DNA of 19,295 nt from Pavlovales sp. CCMP2436 (GCA_026770615.1 MU631311.1:802580-821874), one strand, 5' to 3'; shown: positions 1-8,483, counted from the first letter of the stretch. Program-made: numbers and translations. Notes: a model not told the origin generated them from the letters alone.

Positions 1-45
1 GCGTCCGTGATGGAGGTAGCCGATAGCAGTGCGTACAACAGCTTT

Positions 46-72
46 GCGAGGCAGCCCGATGGGCTGCCTCGC
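46..72. repeat. Perfect 12-bp hairpin, GC-rich
   Basis: Arms GCGAGGCAGCCC (46-57) and GGGCTGCCTCGC (61-72) are perfect inverted complements separated by the loop GAT. The hairpin sits at the edge of a GC-rich stretch, just before an AT-rich block that starts near 105. It could be the end of a transcript or of a mobile element continuing to the left of the window; nothing in the sequence decides between these. Confidence 0.6.
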
Positions 73-180
73 GAGCGGGCGCGATCCGGCCGTTTCAGGA
101 TGGCGAAGTTAAAATATCCTATTTTTATATAATCTCTTACCATTATTGTATGGATAATTTGAGGTTTATTGATATTTTGC

Positions 181-490
181 GTACTTTTATTAGATTTGTC
201 AGTACACTGATAAACACTAATAAACATTGGTAAATGGTTTAAACTTTATTATGTACGGCAGAGTGACGTGTGAATCTATGTATAGGCCGTATCGTGTCGA
301 AGACACTGAGAATACTATTAAATACTAGTAATCTATATTTAAACCTTATTATATACGTCACTATGTCGTTAGAACCTATACAATCGGCGCCCGTGACGTA
401 GTCACTACTGAATACTGTTAATCTATCATAGAAACATTGATATACACTGATAAGACATATATAAACCTTTTGATGTACGTCAGAGTGGCG
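181..490. repeat. AT-rich imperfect tandem repeats (~100-120 bp period)
   Basis: A block of the type AAAC(C/T)TT..T(A/G)T(A/G)TACG followed by TCA or GCA recurs at 241, 341 and 463. Each is preceded by related text with ACTGATAA, AATACT and ATAAAC words. Copies one and three are followed by CAGAGTG. The spacings are about 100 and 122 bp, so the units are diverged. The region also contains GTGAC-GTA-GTCAC near 392-404. No convincing gene is seen in the first ~570 bases. The block could be subtelomeric or satellite DNA, or an upstream control region of the GC-rich gene that follows. Confidence 0.45.
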
Positions 491-599
491 GCGAGGGCTC
501 TTGGAGGCGCGGCGGTAACGTCGCTCCCGAGGAGGGCGGGTGGAGGAGGACACCGAGGAGAGCGGCTGATAACGCCGCACACCGCACACCGACACCGGC

Positions 600-1417
600 G
601 TGCGCGATTGCGGCCGACAAGATCGTGGCTGAGCTTTGCGTCTCGACGCTGCTCCTCTACAAGCCTGGACAAGGCGTGGAGGTGGAGCCACGGTGTGGGC
701 CGTTTGGCTGGGCTTACGCCGTGGGGCGGTACGTCGAAAAGCGCGCGCTGCGGGAGTGGAACTCGGGCGCATGCGGAGTGGCTGCGGCGGGCAACGATTG
801 GGAGGTTAACTGGTTTGTGCGCACATCTGGCGAAGGTGCTACCCGATGGCGCCGACTTCGAGATCGTGCCGTGGTTCGTGAGCGAGGGGCGCGTGATGTT
901 CGTGCTTACCGCTCGCGTTGCCATCGCGCCGCAGCAGCGGCGGGCGGCGGGTGGCAAGCGCCGCGGGGCGGCGGTGGAGAGTAAGCCCCACGTGGGCGGC
1001 ATGGGTGCACACGCGGGCCGGTCAGCCCGCCGGGCAGCGGAGCGCGCCCTGGCGGCTGCGGAGCGCGCCCAGGCGCCTGTGCCCGCGCCCGCTGACGCGT
1101 TCGCTGACACGCCCGCTGACGCGGGGATCGAGGAGCCATCTCCCGTGGCGGACGCAGTTCGCCAGTGGACTGATTACCCTGGTGATGAACTCTGGGATAG
1201 ACTCGCTCGCGGCTTGAAAGAGAACGTGCAGCGGCAGCGCCGGCAGCAAAACCTGCAGTGTCTGCAACAACAGCGAAACCTCGGCAGCGGGCGCGTCAGC
1301 GGGCGCATCAGCGGGTGCGTCAGCGGCAGGAGGGTAGGCAATCCCGGCAAACACTCGAGATCGAGTGATGAGAATAGCAGTGGTGACGACGACGGGAAAA
1401 GAAACCGGCGGGCCTGA
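600..1417 (+). pseudogene. GC-rich unknown gene, frameshifted
   Basis: I do not recognise the family. Two plus-strand frames join into one protein-like reading. The first holds AELCVSTLLLYKPGQG, FGWAYAVGRYVEKRALREW and DWEVNWFVRT. Between about 826 and 850 the sense switches to the second frame, which begins DFEIVPWFVSEGRVMFVLTA and runs to TGA at 1415-1417. The second half is Ala/Arg-rich, has an acidic stretch near DAVRQWTDYPGDELWDRL, a Gln-rich segment and a Gly/Ser/Arg repeat (GSGRVSGRISG), and ends acidic then basic. The same frame stays open after the TGA to a TAG at 1472, so that stop may also be a mutation. GC content is far above that of the viral block starting at 1566. The minus-strand frames here look like low-complexity shadows. 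The true start is unclear. Confidence 0.4.
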
Positions 1418-1565
1418 CGCGGTGACGGCAAGTTTGGCGAGAACTCTGGCACCTTCGGCAACTCAATGATATAGTTTTTTGTCAGTGATGGGCCTTCAGC
1501 GCACAAGCGCAGCTGGAGGTACCTGCGGGCACGGCGGATTCACACGCGAGAGTGACGTCGTTACG
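1418..1565. other. Junction between GC-rich gene and virus-like element
   Basis: No gene is seen. Composition changes here from GC-rich to balanced. The stretch holds a T-run at 1475-1480 and GAGTGACGTCGTTACG near 1549-1564, whose GAGTGACGT word also occurs near 264 in the AT-rich repeats. I looked for a terminal inverted repeat matching 12745-12800 and saw none, so the left end of the element is not fixed. Confidence 0.35.
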
Positions 1566-2853
1566 TTATGAACCGACGATGACGGGTCTCGAGCGGAATA
1601 AATTATAAATCAGCCCGTTCTGGCACGCGATGAGCTTCTCGTCCCAAACGTCGAGGTAGCAGCTCGGATTGCTAGCGGAGATTTTCGACTCGAAGACAAC
1701 GTGCATATTGCGAGTGGAGATGCCATCAGAGAGCGCGTCCGTCTGCGGGAAAGCCTGCAGGGACAGGCCTACTGCGTATCCATCGGTCAAGTATTGTTCA
1801 GCCGAGATGCACGAGCGCGCGGAAGCGTCCGCAACACCCGAGCCAAACGTGCGGGCAAGTTCAAAGCGAGCCTCCGCTGCACTACCAGTGCAATTGAGAG
1901 CTGTCTGTAGGATGACGACGGCTCCGATGCGGAATCTATAGTCTATTATGCCGGCCTTGGTGCGCTGGGAGATCATCTTGCGTGAAAAGGGGTTCGTGAT
2001 CGCCGACTCGCGAAGAACATTGCATGCGGAGCTCACACGGATCGGTATCTGCATCGAGATGAATCCGGCATTTTGGGCCACGGTAGAGCGGAAGTGCTGG
2101 TAGTCAAGTGTGGGGCAGTGAACAATCCCGCCGAGACTGTCCATCATAGCACGCTCAACCGCACCATCGAGGTGGACCTGGCTAATGAATGTGCAGCTTG
2201 ATGTCGCTGACCGTGCACCCAGTCGTCGATGATGGGGCGTCTGCAAAAGTGCCCCAATTGTTCTGTGTGGCCCATTTGACCTCGAGCTTGATCGAATCCT
2301 GGAGCTGGCTGAGGGGAATGGCCTTCATGGCGAGCGTTCCAAGCACGGACATCAGGGGAAGGGCGACCATGAGAGACCCGCCAGCGGCAATCGTTGCACC
2401 ATTCCGGGCGTAATAAGCGTCTTTAATGTTTGCCACAGTGGCCACCGCCGCGGGGAGGAAGTCGGCCAAACCGCGAACCGTACCGGAGCTGCGAAGCGAG
2501 TCGAGATCCGTGGTGAAGTCCTGGGTCGGCGCAAACAGCGCACCGTACTCGTCGATCGAGCTAATGTTGACGCTCCCGAAGAAAACGTCGATGCTCTGGA
2601 TGATGGCGTGAGCCCCACCGTCTAACGTCATAGGCCCTGCATTATGGTTGTTGATCTGGAAAGACAGGACCGTCTGAGAGGGGTCGAGATGCAAACCTGG
2701 GTTGGAGCATGGAATCGAGAACTCAGCCTTGCTGCCACCAGTTTGCGGAGCCCCGCCACCAGTTGAAGTCAAGTAATGGCGGATCATCTCTGCAGGGGGT
2801 GCAACCGGGCGGGGAACGTAATTGAAATAGTCTGGGAGAGCCTCTAATGCCAT
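1566..2853 (-). pseudogene. Major capsid protein (double jelly-roll type), one frameshift
   Basis: This is the predicted shell protein of the virus-like element, expected to form trimeric capsomers. The first 223 codons start at ATG 2853 and contain a Gly-Gly-Ala turn followed by AIIQSIDVFFGSVNISSIDE, the pattern (hydrophobic, then GS, then I..Y..L) I associate with polinton-like virus capsid proteins. Translation stops at TAG 2182, but homologous-looking sequence continues in another frame to TAA at 1566. At the break the minus strand reads CATTCATT. Losing one CATT copy would merge the frames into about 427 codons, a normal length for a small double jelly-roll capsid protein. The second half includes FISMQIPIRVSSACNVL and VVFESKISA. 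No other lesion is visible, so inactivation looks recent. Downstream of the small basic and penton genes, all on the minus strand. Family call is from pattern memory. Confidence 0.72.
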
Positions 2854-2899
2854 ATTGCTTGAAATGGTTGGTTATAACTTACCCAGAGATTTTTATTGC

Positions 2900-2938
2900 G
2901 ATCATCCGGTATCATCTGGGATCATCTGGATCATCTCG
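2900..2938. repeat. Short GATCATC direct repeats upstream of capsid gene
   Basis: Four close copies of (G)ATCATC(C/T)(G/C)G run back to back: GATCATCCGGT, ATCATCTGG, GATCATCTG, GATCATCTCGG. They lie just upstream of the capsid start (2853, minus strand) and touch the 3' end of the basic-protein gene. Binding sites or replication slippage would both fit. A T-run follows at 2940-2960. Confidence 0.5.
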
Positions 2939-3314
2939 GTTTTTTTTGAATATTTTTTTTTGTATTAGCCGCTCTGCGAGTTTGCAGTTCGTTAGAATTG
3001 CGTGGTAAGCCCTCGTAGCTCCTTCGATTGACGTGTGAAGCAATATTGCCTGCACGACCGGGGGCGCGCGAAGCCATGTCGATCACGTTTGTCGCATCCC
3101 GACCAACCCCAATGAGCTCGCCGACACCGGGAACTCTGCCTAGATCGCTCCTCTCGATAGCGTCCAAACCAGACCTGGCAATCTTTGCAACTCGAGCTCC
3201 AATTGCCGATCCCTTGTGAAGGTACTCGCCTGCTGTATTTCCAAATCGTTGAACTGCAGGGAGAGCCCTAGCTCCAAATCCAGCAACTCGCCCTAGAAAC
3301 CGTCCAAACTGCAT
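2931..3314 (-). CDS. Small basic capsid-associated protein (putative)
   Basis: Intact 127-residue protein starting at ATG 3314. It is strongly basic, Gly/Ala/Arg-rich, with amphipathic stretches (GRFLGRVAGFGARALPAV; GVGELIGVGRDATNVIDM) and a Lys/Arg tail (KKNIQKKPR). There is no signal peptide or clear transmembrane helix. Its place between the penton-like and major capsid genes suggests an internal virion protein, such as a minor capsid, DNA-binding or membrane-active protein comparable in position to adenovirus pVI or core proteins. That role is inferred from composition and context only. No conserved enzyme motif is present. Confidence 0.55.
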   Translation of the reverse strand: MQFGRFLGRVAGFGARALPAVQRFGNTAGEYLHKGSAIGARVAKIARSGLDAIERSDLGRVPGVGELIGVGRDATNVIDMASRAPGRAGNIASHVNRRSYEGLPRNSNELQTRRAANTKKNIQKKPR

Positions 3315-3325
3315 CGGAGATGTTT

Positions 3326-3352
3326 GTTATAGTATATATTATAGTACACTTA
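3326..3352 (-). promoter_or_regulatory. TATA-like element upstream of basic-protein gene
   Basis: The minus strand reads ACTATAATATATACTATAA about 15-35 bases before the ATG at 3314, within the short spacer after the penton stop. It is the only strongly TATA-like tract in this spacer. No experimentally known viral late motif was matched. Confidence 0.3.
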
Positions 3353-3379
3353 GCCTCGGATATTTAATTACATCCTACA

Positions 3380-4099
3380 CTAGGCCAACTCGATATCAAT
3401 CACACAAGACCACGGAAGCCCCTGTGTGTCATACGGGTTCTGATTTTCATCTAATAGCTGAATCGAAATCGTGGACAAATTACACCGCTCAGCGCTCATG
3501 TACGGAGATGAGTCAGTTTTCTACGTCAAAATGTCACCATACGCAACTGTTTGGGGTAAGCAAGCAAGGAGGTTTGTGGTGCTCTCGCCAGTGACTTTCA
3601 AAGAATCCATACAGTCGAGCTCGAACGACTCGCAAGCAATCAGGATAGATCGGATGCCCGACAGATCGAGCATCCGAAGTGTTGTAGTATGCACGCTCGG
3701 AGGAATAACGAGATTGGTACATTCATTCATGCCGGTAATCTGCATCGTACTCGTCGCAGTAACAATGGTTATCGATGCTGTCTGGCTGTGCGAAAACGTG
3801 AGTTTGTTTGAGAATTTGGAGTAAGCGACAGTAATACCGGTCGTCCCGAAACCGGCCGTAGCATTCATGGCCACAGCGAGATCAGTGCCACCTGTGTAAT
3901 TCCCAACCGGGATTGTTGCCGTCAGCGTCAGGAATGCACCGTAGAACAGAACGAGCATGTTATTGCTGGAATTCACGTTGCATTGCACAATCGGGATGCT
4001 AGCAGACTCCAGACGAACATACTAATTTTCACTCGGCTTAAGAAATATGCCCGGAGCCAGGTCGAACTGAAGAGAATCTGTACGGTCAATGCCAATCAT
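3380..4099 (-). pseudogene. Penton-like minor capsid protein with two in-frame TAG codons
   Basis: Predicted vertex (penton-type, single jelly-roll) capsid protein. The frame runs from ATG 4099 to TAG 3382-3380 (239 codons) with no frameshift. Typical features are seen in order: an N-terminal part with FDLAPGIFLKPSEN, then YVRLESASIPIVQCNVNSSNN (first residues 27-46), a IPVGNYTGGTDLAVAM segment, YSKFSNKLTFSH, and a C-terminal SIQLLDENQNPYDTQGLPW. I associate these with pentons of polinton-like viruses and virophages. TAG interrupts at codon 26 (4025-4023) and codon 193 (3523-3521). Homologous-looking sequence continues on both sides in the same frame, so these are point nonsense changes. Upstream, a TAG five codons before the ATG limits the start. 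It faces the plus-strand genes across a 155-bp spacer. Confidence 0.7.
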
Positions 4100-4254
4100 G
4101 TAGCGGTCTGCCTATTCGGATGCTAGGAAAAGTCTCTGAAGAACCATCTGTATCACTACAAGTCATTTTTATCCGGACTATTTTGGAAATATTTGGAAAT
4201 ATTTTGAATTCAAATGTTGGTGATGTATATCATAAAGCCGATTTTTTAATTACA
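4100..4254. promoter_or_regulatory. Divergent intergenic region
   Basis: This spacer separates the minus-strand penton gene from the plus-strand Pro-rich gene, so it probably holds promoters for both directions. It contains a direct repeat, TTTGGAAATATT/TTGGAAATATTTT, around 4181-4205 and an A/T-rich stretch ending TTTTTTAATTACA just before the ATG at 4255. No defined late-promoter motif was recognised. Confidence 0.4.
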
Positions 4255-4725
4255 ATGGAGAAACCGCCAAACACACCGCAAACCAGCGTAGTGACCGAAG
4301 AAATAGCAGAGATAACGATCGCAAGTATGATACCTGCCCCCACCCAAGCACCAGTCCAAGAACCACCGGTGTTAGCCGTACAACCACCGGTGTTAGCCGT
4401 ACAGCCACCTGTGAAGGTAAAGCGAGCCGTTTCAGAGAAACAGAGACTCAACTACATCAAGGCTAATGCGCGCAGATTGGAGATCCTGGCCGAGGCAAAG
4501 GCCAGTAGAGTTGCAGCCGCTTCAGAGGTGAAGAGGCAACAAGATGCTATAACGGAATACGAGTTGGCAGTCAAGCTCGCAGCAAAGTACGGCTTCACTC
4601 CTCAGCCTCCACCAGTATATCAAAATCACACCGAAGAATCCCCAGCTAAACTTGCAAAAGAGCTGCCTCCTCCTCTAAGGTACCGAACGCACCCACTTCC
4701 TAGGCCTCCAATACGCTACTTTTGA
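4255..4725 (+). CDS. Hypothetical Pro-rich, partly coiled-coil protein
   Basis: Intact 156-residue protein. I prefer ATG 4255 because the frame upstream of it (open from 4120) would cover the AT-rich divergent promoter region. The protein has a Thr/Pro-rich N-terminus, a tandem 21-bp repeat encoding PPVLAVQ twice (about 4362-4403), a basic KVKRAVSEKQR stretch, a likely helical Ala/Lys/Glu-rich segment (ARRLEILAEAKASRVAAASE), and a Pro-rich basic tail. I do not recognise a family. Position before the ATPase suggests a structural or assembly role, but this is inference. Confidence 0.6.
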   Translation: MEKPPNTPQTSVVTEEIAEITIASMIPAPTQAPVQEPPVLAVQPPVLAVQPPVKVKRAVSEKQRLNYIKANARRLEILAEAKASRVAAASEVKRQQDAITEYELAVKLAAKYGFTPQPPPVYQNHTEESPAKLAKELPPPLRYRTHPLPRPPIRYF

Positions 4726-4765
4726 TATATAATTAAGACACATTTCATACATCCGTAAAAAACAA

Positions 4766-5506
4766 ATGACGACGGAACCTCAGAAACGACATACAGCGCA
4801 AAAATCGACAAATGTAGTAGAAGAAGAAAACGACATCTCTCTCACGATCCCGCGTTTCTCGGTAGATGCTCCGCTAGGCGCTATCCCTCCTCCGCTTTCA
4901 AATCAGGCCATGTTTGCCGTGTTCCTGGGTCCTCCACGGTCCGGAAAGACCTCGCTGAGCACTGTATTACTTACTCAAACGAGCCCGGTCATATACTCGA
5001 ATGTTTTCGATGCATCATTCGCGAGCATGACAGACTCGCCTTTACAGAACCACGACAAGGTCCACCACAAGCCCATAAAGGAATTACTCGAGATGCTGAT
5101 AGTACAACTGGAATCCTCATCCAAAAAGAAACAAAACACGCTCGTGATTGTCGATGATTTTATGGCTAGCTTGAAGGACAATACCCTGCGGCAATCGTTC
5201 GAGAAGCTTATTTGCAACAGGCGGCATCTACGCGTGAGCATCTGGGTGATAACTCAGACGTACCGATCGATTCCCTTGACGATCTGCAAGCTCATATCAG
5301 CCCTGTTTATGTTTCGAGTTAGCAATTTGAGGGAATTGGACTCGATAAGAGACGAGTTGGTACCCCGCGACAAGGTAGAATTCCAGACGCTATACAATCA
5401 CTGCTTCCCGCCAGGAGAAGACTCACATAGATTCATGTATCTAGACGTTTCGAATGCGCTCATATACAACCGGTTTACAAAATCAACATACACGAAAACC
5501 AAATGA
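4766..5506 (+). CDS. Genome-packaging ATPase (A32-like, FtsK-HerA superfamily)
   Basis: Intact 246-residue P-loop ATPase expected to drive DNA into preformed capsids. Walker A is GPPRSGKTS at residues 55-63, preceded by the strand AMFAVFL. Walker B is LVIVDDF at 126-132. It is followed by CNRRHLRVSIWVITQTYRSIP (150-170), matching the RH(L)xxS...TQ..R.IP pattern of A32-type packaging ATPases, with Gln164 in the sensor position. Length fits polinton-like virus and virophage ATPases. The start ATG 4766 follows the preceding stop by 40 bases and a TATATAATTA tract (4725-4735). Its stop overlaps the next gene's start as ATGA. This is the best preserved diagnostic gene of the element. Confidence 0.9.
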   Translation: MTTEPQKRHTAQKSTNVVEEENDISLTIPRFSVDAPLGAIPPPLSNQAMFAVFLGPPRSGKTSLSTVLLTQTSPVIYSNVFDASFASMTDSPLQNHDKVHHKPIKELLEMLIVQLESSSKKKQNTLVIVDDFMASLKDNTLRQSFEKLICNRRHLRVSIWVITQTYRSIPLTICKLISALFMFRVSNLRELDSIRDELVPRDKVEFQTLYNHCFPPGEDSHRFMYLDVSNALIYNRFTKSTYTKTK

Positions 5507-5823
5507 AATCCAAATTAAAATGTTTGCTTATGGCATACCTGGAAAAACACAGTTTGCATGAGATGGTTGATAATTTCAATAATGATAAGATGATGGATTG
5601 GCTCGACACCGACCCTAGGAACCGCACGACCAACTACATTCTGAATGGACAGCCATACGACGGTGCATTTCACCCAATTTTTGGCAGCGGTAGACCTCAG
5701 TACTGGACCGGGGCGCGCCACTACGCGTTAAGCGAGAGGCTCGTGTTCAGCCAGAGGCCAGTGATAATACCACAGGACAAGAAAGAACTAGACCGTACCG
5801 ACCGGGCTGTAAAATCGATATAG
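5503..5823 (+). CDS. Hypothetical protein overlapping the ATPase gene
   Basis: Intact 106-residue protein whose ATG overlaps the ATPase stop (ATGA, 5503-5506), implying coupled expression. It contains a helical N-terminus (KCLLMAYLEKHSLHEMV), an acidic MMDWLDTDPRN segment and a Tyr/Trp/Gly-rich middle (GSGRPQYWTGARHYALSERL), then a charged tail. No known domain was recognised and no membrane segment is evident. Context suggests an assembly or structural protein. Confidence 0.65.
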   Translation: MKSKLKCLLMAYLEKHSLHEMVDNFNNDKMMDWLDTDPRNRTTNYILNGQPYDGAFHPIFGSGRPQYWTGARHYALSERLVFSQRPVIIPQDKKELDRTDRAVKSI

Positions 5824-5860
5824 ACCGCATTCCAGCCAGTGATCTACACAGACACCGTGA

Positions 5861-6692
5861 ATGATACTAGCGGCGATCCATTTTAAACCGAACCGTAATC
5901 CCGGAAAGGCTTCAGCCATTCAACGCCCAAAAGAACCATCGCTGGATACTCCTACGATGGTTGTTGCAAAATGGAAGGCAACAATGACTCCGGCGTTAGC
6001 ATATGCAGGCTTCACGCAGAGCTACGGGCATTGCGCCCTATCGTTTGATATCCTTACGGGGAAATACGTTGCATCATTCATCGCATCAACCGATTATGGT
6101 GTATATAACAATGGTATTTACTACAAGGTTGACAGATACTCGGGCAGCAATGCCAGCAAAAACAACCTCGGGCTGAACGTGAGCACCACCATACATCTTT
6201 TTTGGAATTTGAACATGCCCGCACGCCCGTTCCCAAATGTGGCGCAGAGGGCCTACATCCGCGGTGGAATCGTAGTCGACGCGAGCAAGCGCATAACCGT
6301 CGAAGTACTACATAGCCACGGGCTCACAGCGGACCAACGCCAGGCAGATCAAATACGATATAACAAGATTCGTAGACGAGCAGAATATCGCCACAATTTC
6401 ATACGATCCTACGCTGCGATTTACACTTATATTAGATAACGCAAATTTGTTGTTTTTTGCAGGAGATACCGAGATCATACGAAACTTGGATGGTACCGTG
6501 ATCATCAATTTATATTCTCAAATCTACAAGCCAAAACTCCGAGTCTGCGGTGGCTCCCTGGTGAATAGCGCTTATAGCGGGACCGTATCCCCAATCTCAA
6601 GGCTGGCCGTACTTTCAAACGAGACTCGTACCCTGACATTGTTGGATTTCTCTGAAAAAAGGCTGCCTACAGTGGTCGGTCATGATTCTTAA
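5861..6692 (+). pseudogene. Decayed virion structural/spike-like protein, part 1
   Basis: The frame from ATG 5861 gives a beta-rich protein with KWKATMTPALAYAGFTQS, GVYNNGIYYKVDRYSG and RITVEV. Near 6340-6350 the plausible reading switches frame to FVDEQNIATISYDPTLRFTL, and continues through NLLFFAGDTEIIRNLDGTVI to TAA at 6690-6692. The original 5861 frame goes basic and meaningless before its stop at 6439. The composition (Gly/Ser/Thr/Asn/Tyr-rich, many short strands) resembles surface, fibre or lectin-like proteins, but no family is recognised. It may be the N-terminal part of the same gene as the discoidin-like sequence that follows. Confidence 0.5.
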
Positions 6693-6714
6693 TTTTCTAG
6701 CAATATCATAGGTC

Positions 6715-7445
6715 GTGCGCAAAACGGTGACCCGTACAACATCGTTACAGACTCTACTAAATTTCAACCAGCTTGTCGGTATAGTGAGCGTGCATGCAAC
6801 TGTTGATATATTGCTCGTGACAACTGATAACATTCTCGGTCCAATGCAAGTCAATGTGGCACCGGCCTTCGATCCTACAGTCGTTGCAAGCATAGCAACA
6901 AAGGCAAGCCCAGCATTCACATCTTCCACAACGGTTGCCTCAACGAGCGAGTGGCAAATCGCAAATGGATGGTCCGCAACGAGTAGCTCATTTAACAGCA
7001 GAAAAGAAGTTTGGCGTGGGTTTGACGGGACTGGGACGCAGTGGACCTCATCCGGCGGCTTCAATGCAAGCACTCGTTTGGGGAGTCAGTGGCTCCAAAT
7101 CACTTTTCCAGAGCAGGTTACCTTGAAATCGTACGACTTGACAGGCCAAGTAGCTGGTGGTTCGATGCCTGCGGAATAGACCCTTTCAGGAAGCAACGAT
7201 ACGTCCTCATTTAGTAATGTACAATCTTTCGCTGGTCCTGATTGGACTTTCTCTGGGAGGTGTAAATATTCGCGGTTACAGTTGCCCATCCAAAATATTC
7301 GATTTGGCGGTTAACTGTAACGAAGTTGCAGCCTGGCTCTACAGATTATGCGATGATTGTTGACATGAAATTATACACAGGGTGGTCTGTAGGCCGCATC
7401 AACCTAATTAGCGCTATTCCAATTTCTGACAATCCTTTAAGATAA
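6715..7445 (+). pseudogene. Discoidin (F5/8 C)-like carbohydrate-binding domain, broken
   Basis: Reads as a galactose-binding-like beta-sandwich that may attach particles to cell-surface glycans. The frame at 6715 holds WQIANGWSATSSS, VWRGFDGTGTQW and GSQWLQITFPEQVTLKSYDL. It is then broken by TAG at 7177-7179 exactly where F5/8 C domains carry Trp before a GSND-type motif; in the same frame LSGSND follows. After a stop at 7312 the sense moves by one base to TKLQPGSTDYAMIVDMKLYT, a typical C-terminal strand pattern of the fold, ending at TAA 7443. So there is at least one nonsense change and one frameshift. No reliable start codon is seen at 6715 (GTG), suggesting the domain belonged to a longer protein. 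Confidence 0.55.
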
Positions 7446-7447
7446 TC

Positions 7448-7594
7448 ATGGGTGACACGAGTGGTGCGCCAGTCAGCATGCGAAACACGCCCGTAGACTG
7501 GACGTACATTCTCATCCTCACGAGGAGCGGAAGAGTGAGGAATACGGGTTTCTACAAGTTTGCTCTACCGGGGATTGTCACGAAGCTCAGTTAA
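7448..7594 (+). CDS. Short open frame (48 aa), possibly tail of spike gene
   Basis: An open frame from ATG 7448 to TAA 7592-7594 containing VDWTYILILTRSGRVRNTGF and a hydrophobic end. It fills the gap between the discoidin-like sequence and the lipase. It may be the frameshifted C-terminus of the spike gene rather than an independent gene. No homology was recognised. Confidence 0.25.
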   Translation: MGDTSGAPVSMRNTPVDWTYILILTRSGRVRNTGFYKFALPGIVTKLS

Positions 7595-7623
7595 AACAGC
7601 CGACTATTAACACAACAAATACA

Positions 7624-8317
7624 ATGCCAACGAGCAAAAACAACAACACATTTAAGCAAGACTCGACAAATCTTGCACGAGCATCGTACTTGCTCCTAGC
7701 AGAAGCCGCCAAATACGGGGGAACACTGGGGTACACACTCGATACCGAACTTTCAAAACCAAACACAATGGTCTTCATCGACCGAAGCAGCGGCCAGCTT
7801 GTCATCGTCCACCGAGGTTCCGTCACCGCAAAGGACTGGCTAGTCGACGATGCACTTATCGCTGTCGGAGCGCACAAGAACACGGATAAACTCAATCTCG
7901 CCCGCAGCATAACGGATGCAACTGAGAAAAAGTGTAACAGGCCGGCTAATTAAACTCAATCTCGCCCGCAGCATAACGGATGCAACTGAGAAAAATTATA
8001 ACAGGCCGACTAATTCAGTCGGGCACAGCTTGGGCGGGCGTCTGGCAGAGCAATCGGGGTCGGGCGGGCAGATTGTAACGATCAACAAGGCGGCAGGATT
8101 GGGCGATATTGGCCTGCGTCAACCAAGCGGCACGAGACAGACGGATGTGCGGACCAAACTGAATGCGGTGTCGGCGCTCTCTAGCCTGGGTCGGCGCCCA
8201 GAAAGTCAGGGGATCATGTATGTGAACCAGCGAGACCGGGCGCATTGGCTGCTTCCAGGACCCATACGCTTCCTGGCGAATGTGGCAAAATCGCACAGTT
8301 TTGGAAATCTTCGATGA
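7624..8317 (+). pseudogene. Class 3 lipase (alpha/beta hydrolase), broken by 64-bp duplication
   Basis: Predicted lipase of the fungal lipase-like class 3 family, which recurs in polinton-like viruses; a role in membrane penetration or release is inferred. The N-terminal part from ATG 7624 has QLVIVHRGSVTAKDWLVDD, the (F/H)RG-S...DW..D strand typical of lipase_3. The nucleophile elbow GHSLGG (Ser in the GxSxG) lies in the frame ending at 8317, followed by a possible acid in NQRDRAHW and a histidine in SHSFGN. The two halves are separated by a tandem duplication of 64 bp (7887-7950 and 7951-8014). Because 64 is not a multiple of three, it shifts the frame and puts TAA at 7951. Without one copy the frame would run through uninterrupted (about 209 residues). 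Confidence 0.75.
7887..8014 (+). repeat. 64-bp tandem duplication inside lipase gene
   Basis: Copies at 7887-7950 and 7951-8014 both begin TAAACTCAATCTCGCCC and end CTAAT. They differ at three positions, so the duplication is not brand new. It breaks the lipase reading frame. Confidence 0.95.
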
Positions 8318-8483
8318 ACAACGGCAAATCTACGTGGACTCTTGCAGGCGTCATCTCGGAAAGCTTTCGGGCATGCTTCAAGTCTCACGTTTGGCACTTG
8401 TACGTTCTGCACTGCATTGTATGATTATCATAGAAAAAAAGTGCAAAAAAGTGCAAAAAAAAATCCATGAGCAAAATATGCTT
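8318..8483. other. Convergent spacer, A-rich
   Basis: Between the plus-strand lipase and the minus-strand gene ending at 8484. It contains A-runs with a small repeat AAAAAAGTGC twice (about 8435-8455) and ATAATC words. No gene is seen. It probably serves as the transcript-end region for both convergent genes. Confidence 0.35.

Noticed and set aside
418..1110. Long minus-strand frames opposite the GC-rich gene
   Set aside because: They consist of Ala/Arg/Pro low-complexity runs and stop-poor GC-rich antisense; the plus strand gives more protein-like sequence.
3471..3824. Plus-strand frame opposite the penton gene
   Set aside because: It is antisense to recognisable penton motifs and has no motif of its own.
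4120..4254. N-terminal extension of the Pro-rich protein from 4120
   Set aside because: It would cover the divergent AT-rich promoter spacer; ATG 4255 has a more natural position.
3380..7200. Reassigned genetic code with TAG as an amino acid
   Set aside because: TGA, TAA and TAG all interrupt genes of the element, and frameshifts and duplications are common, so decay is the simpler explanation.
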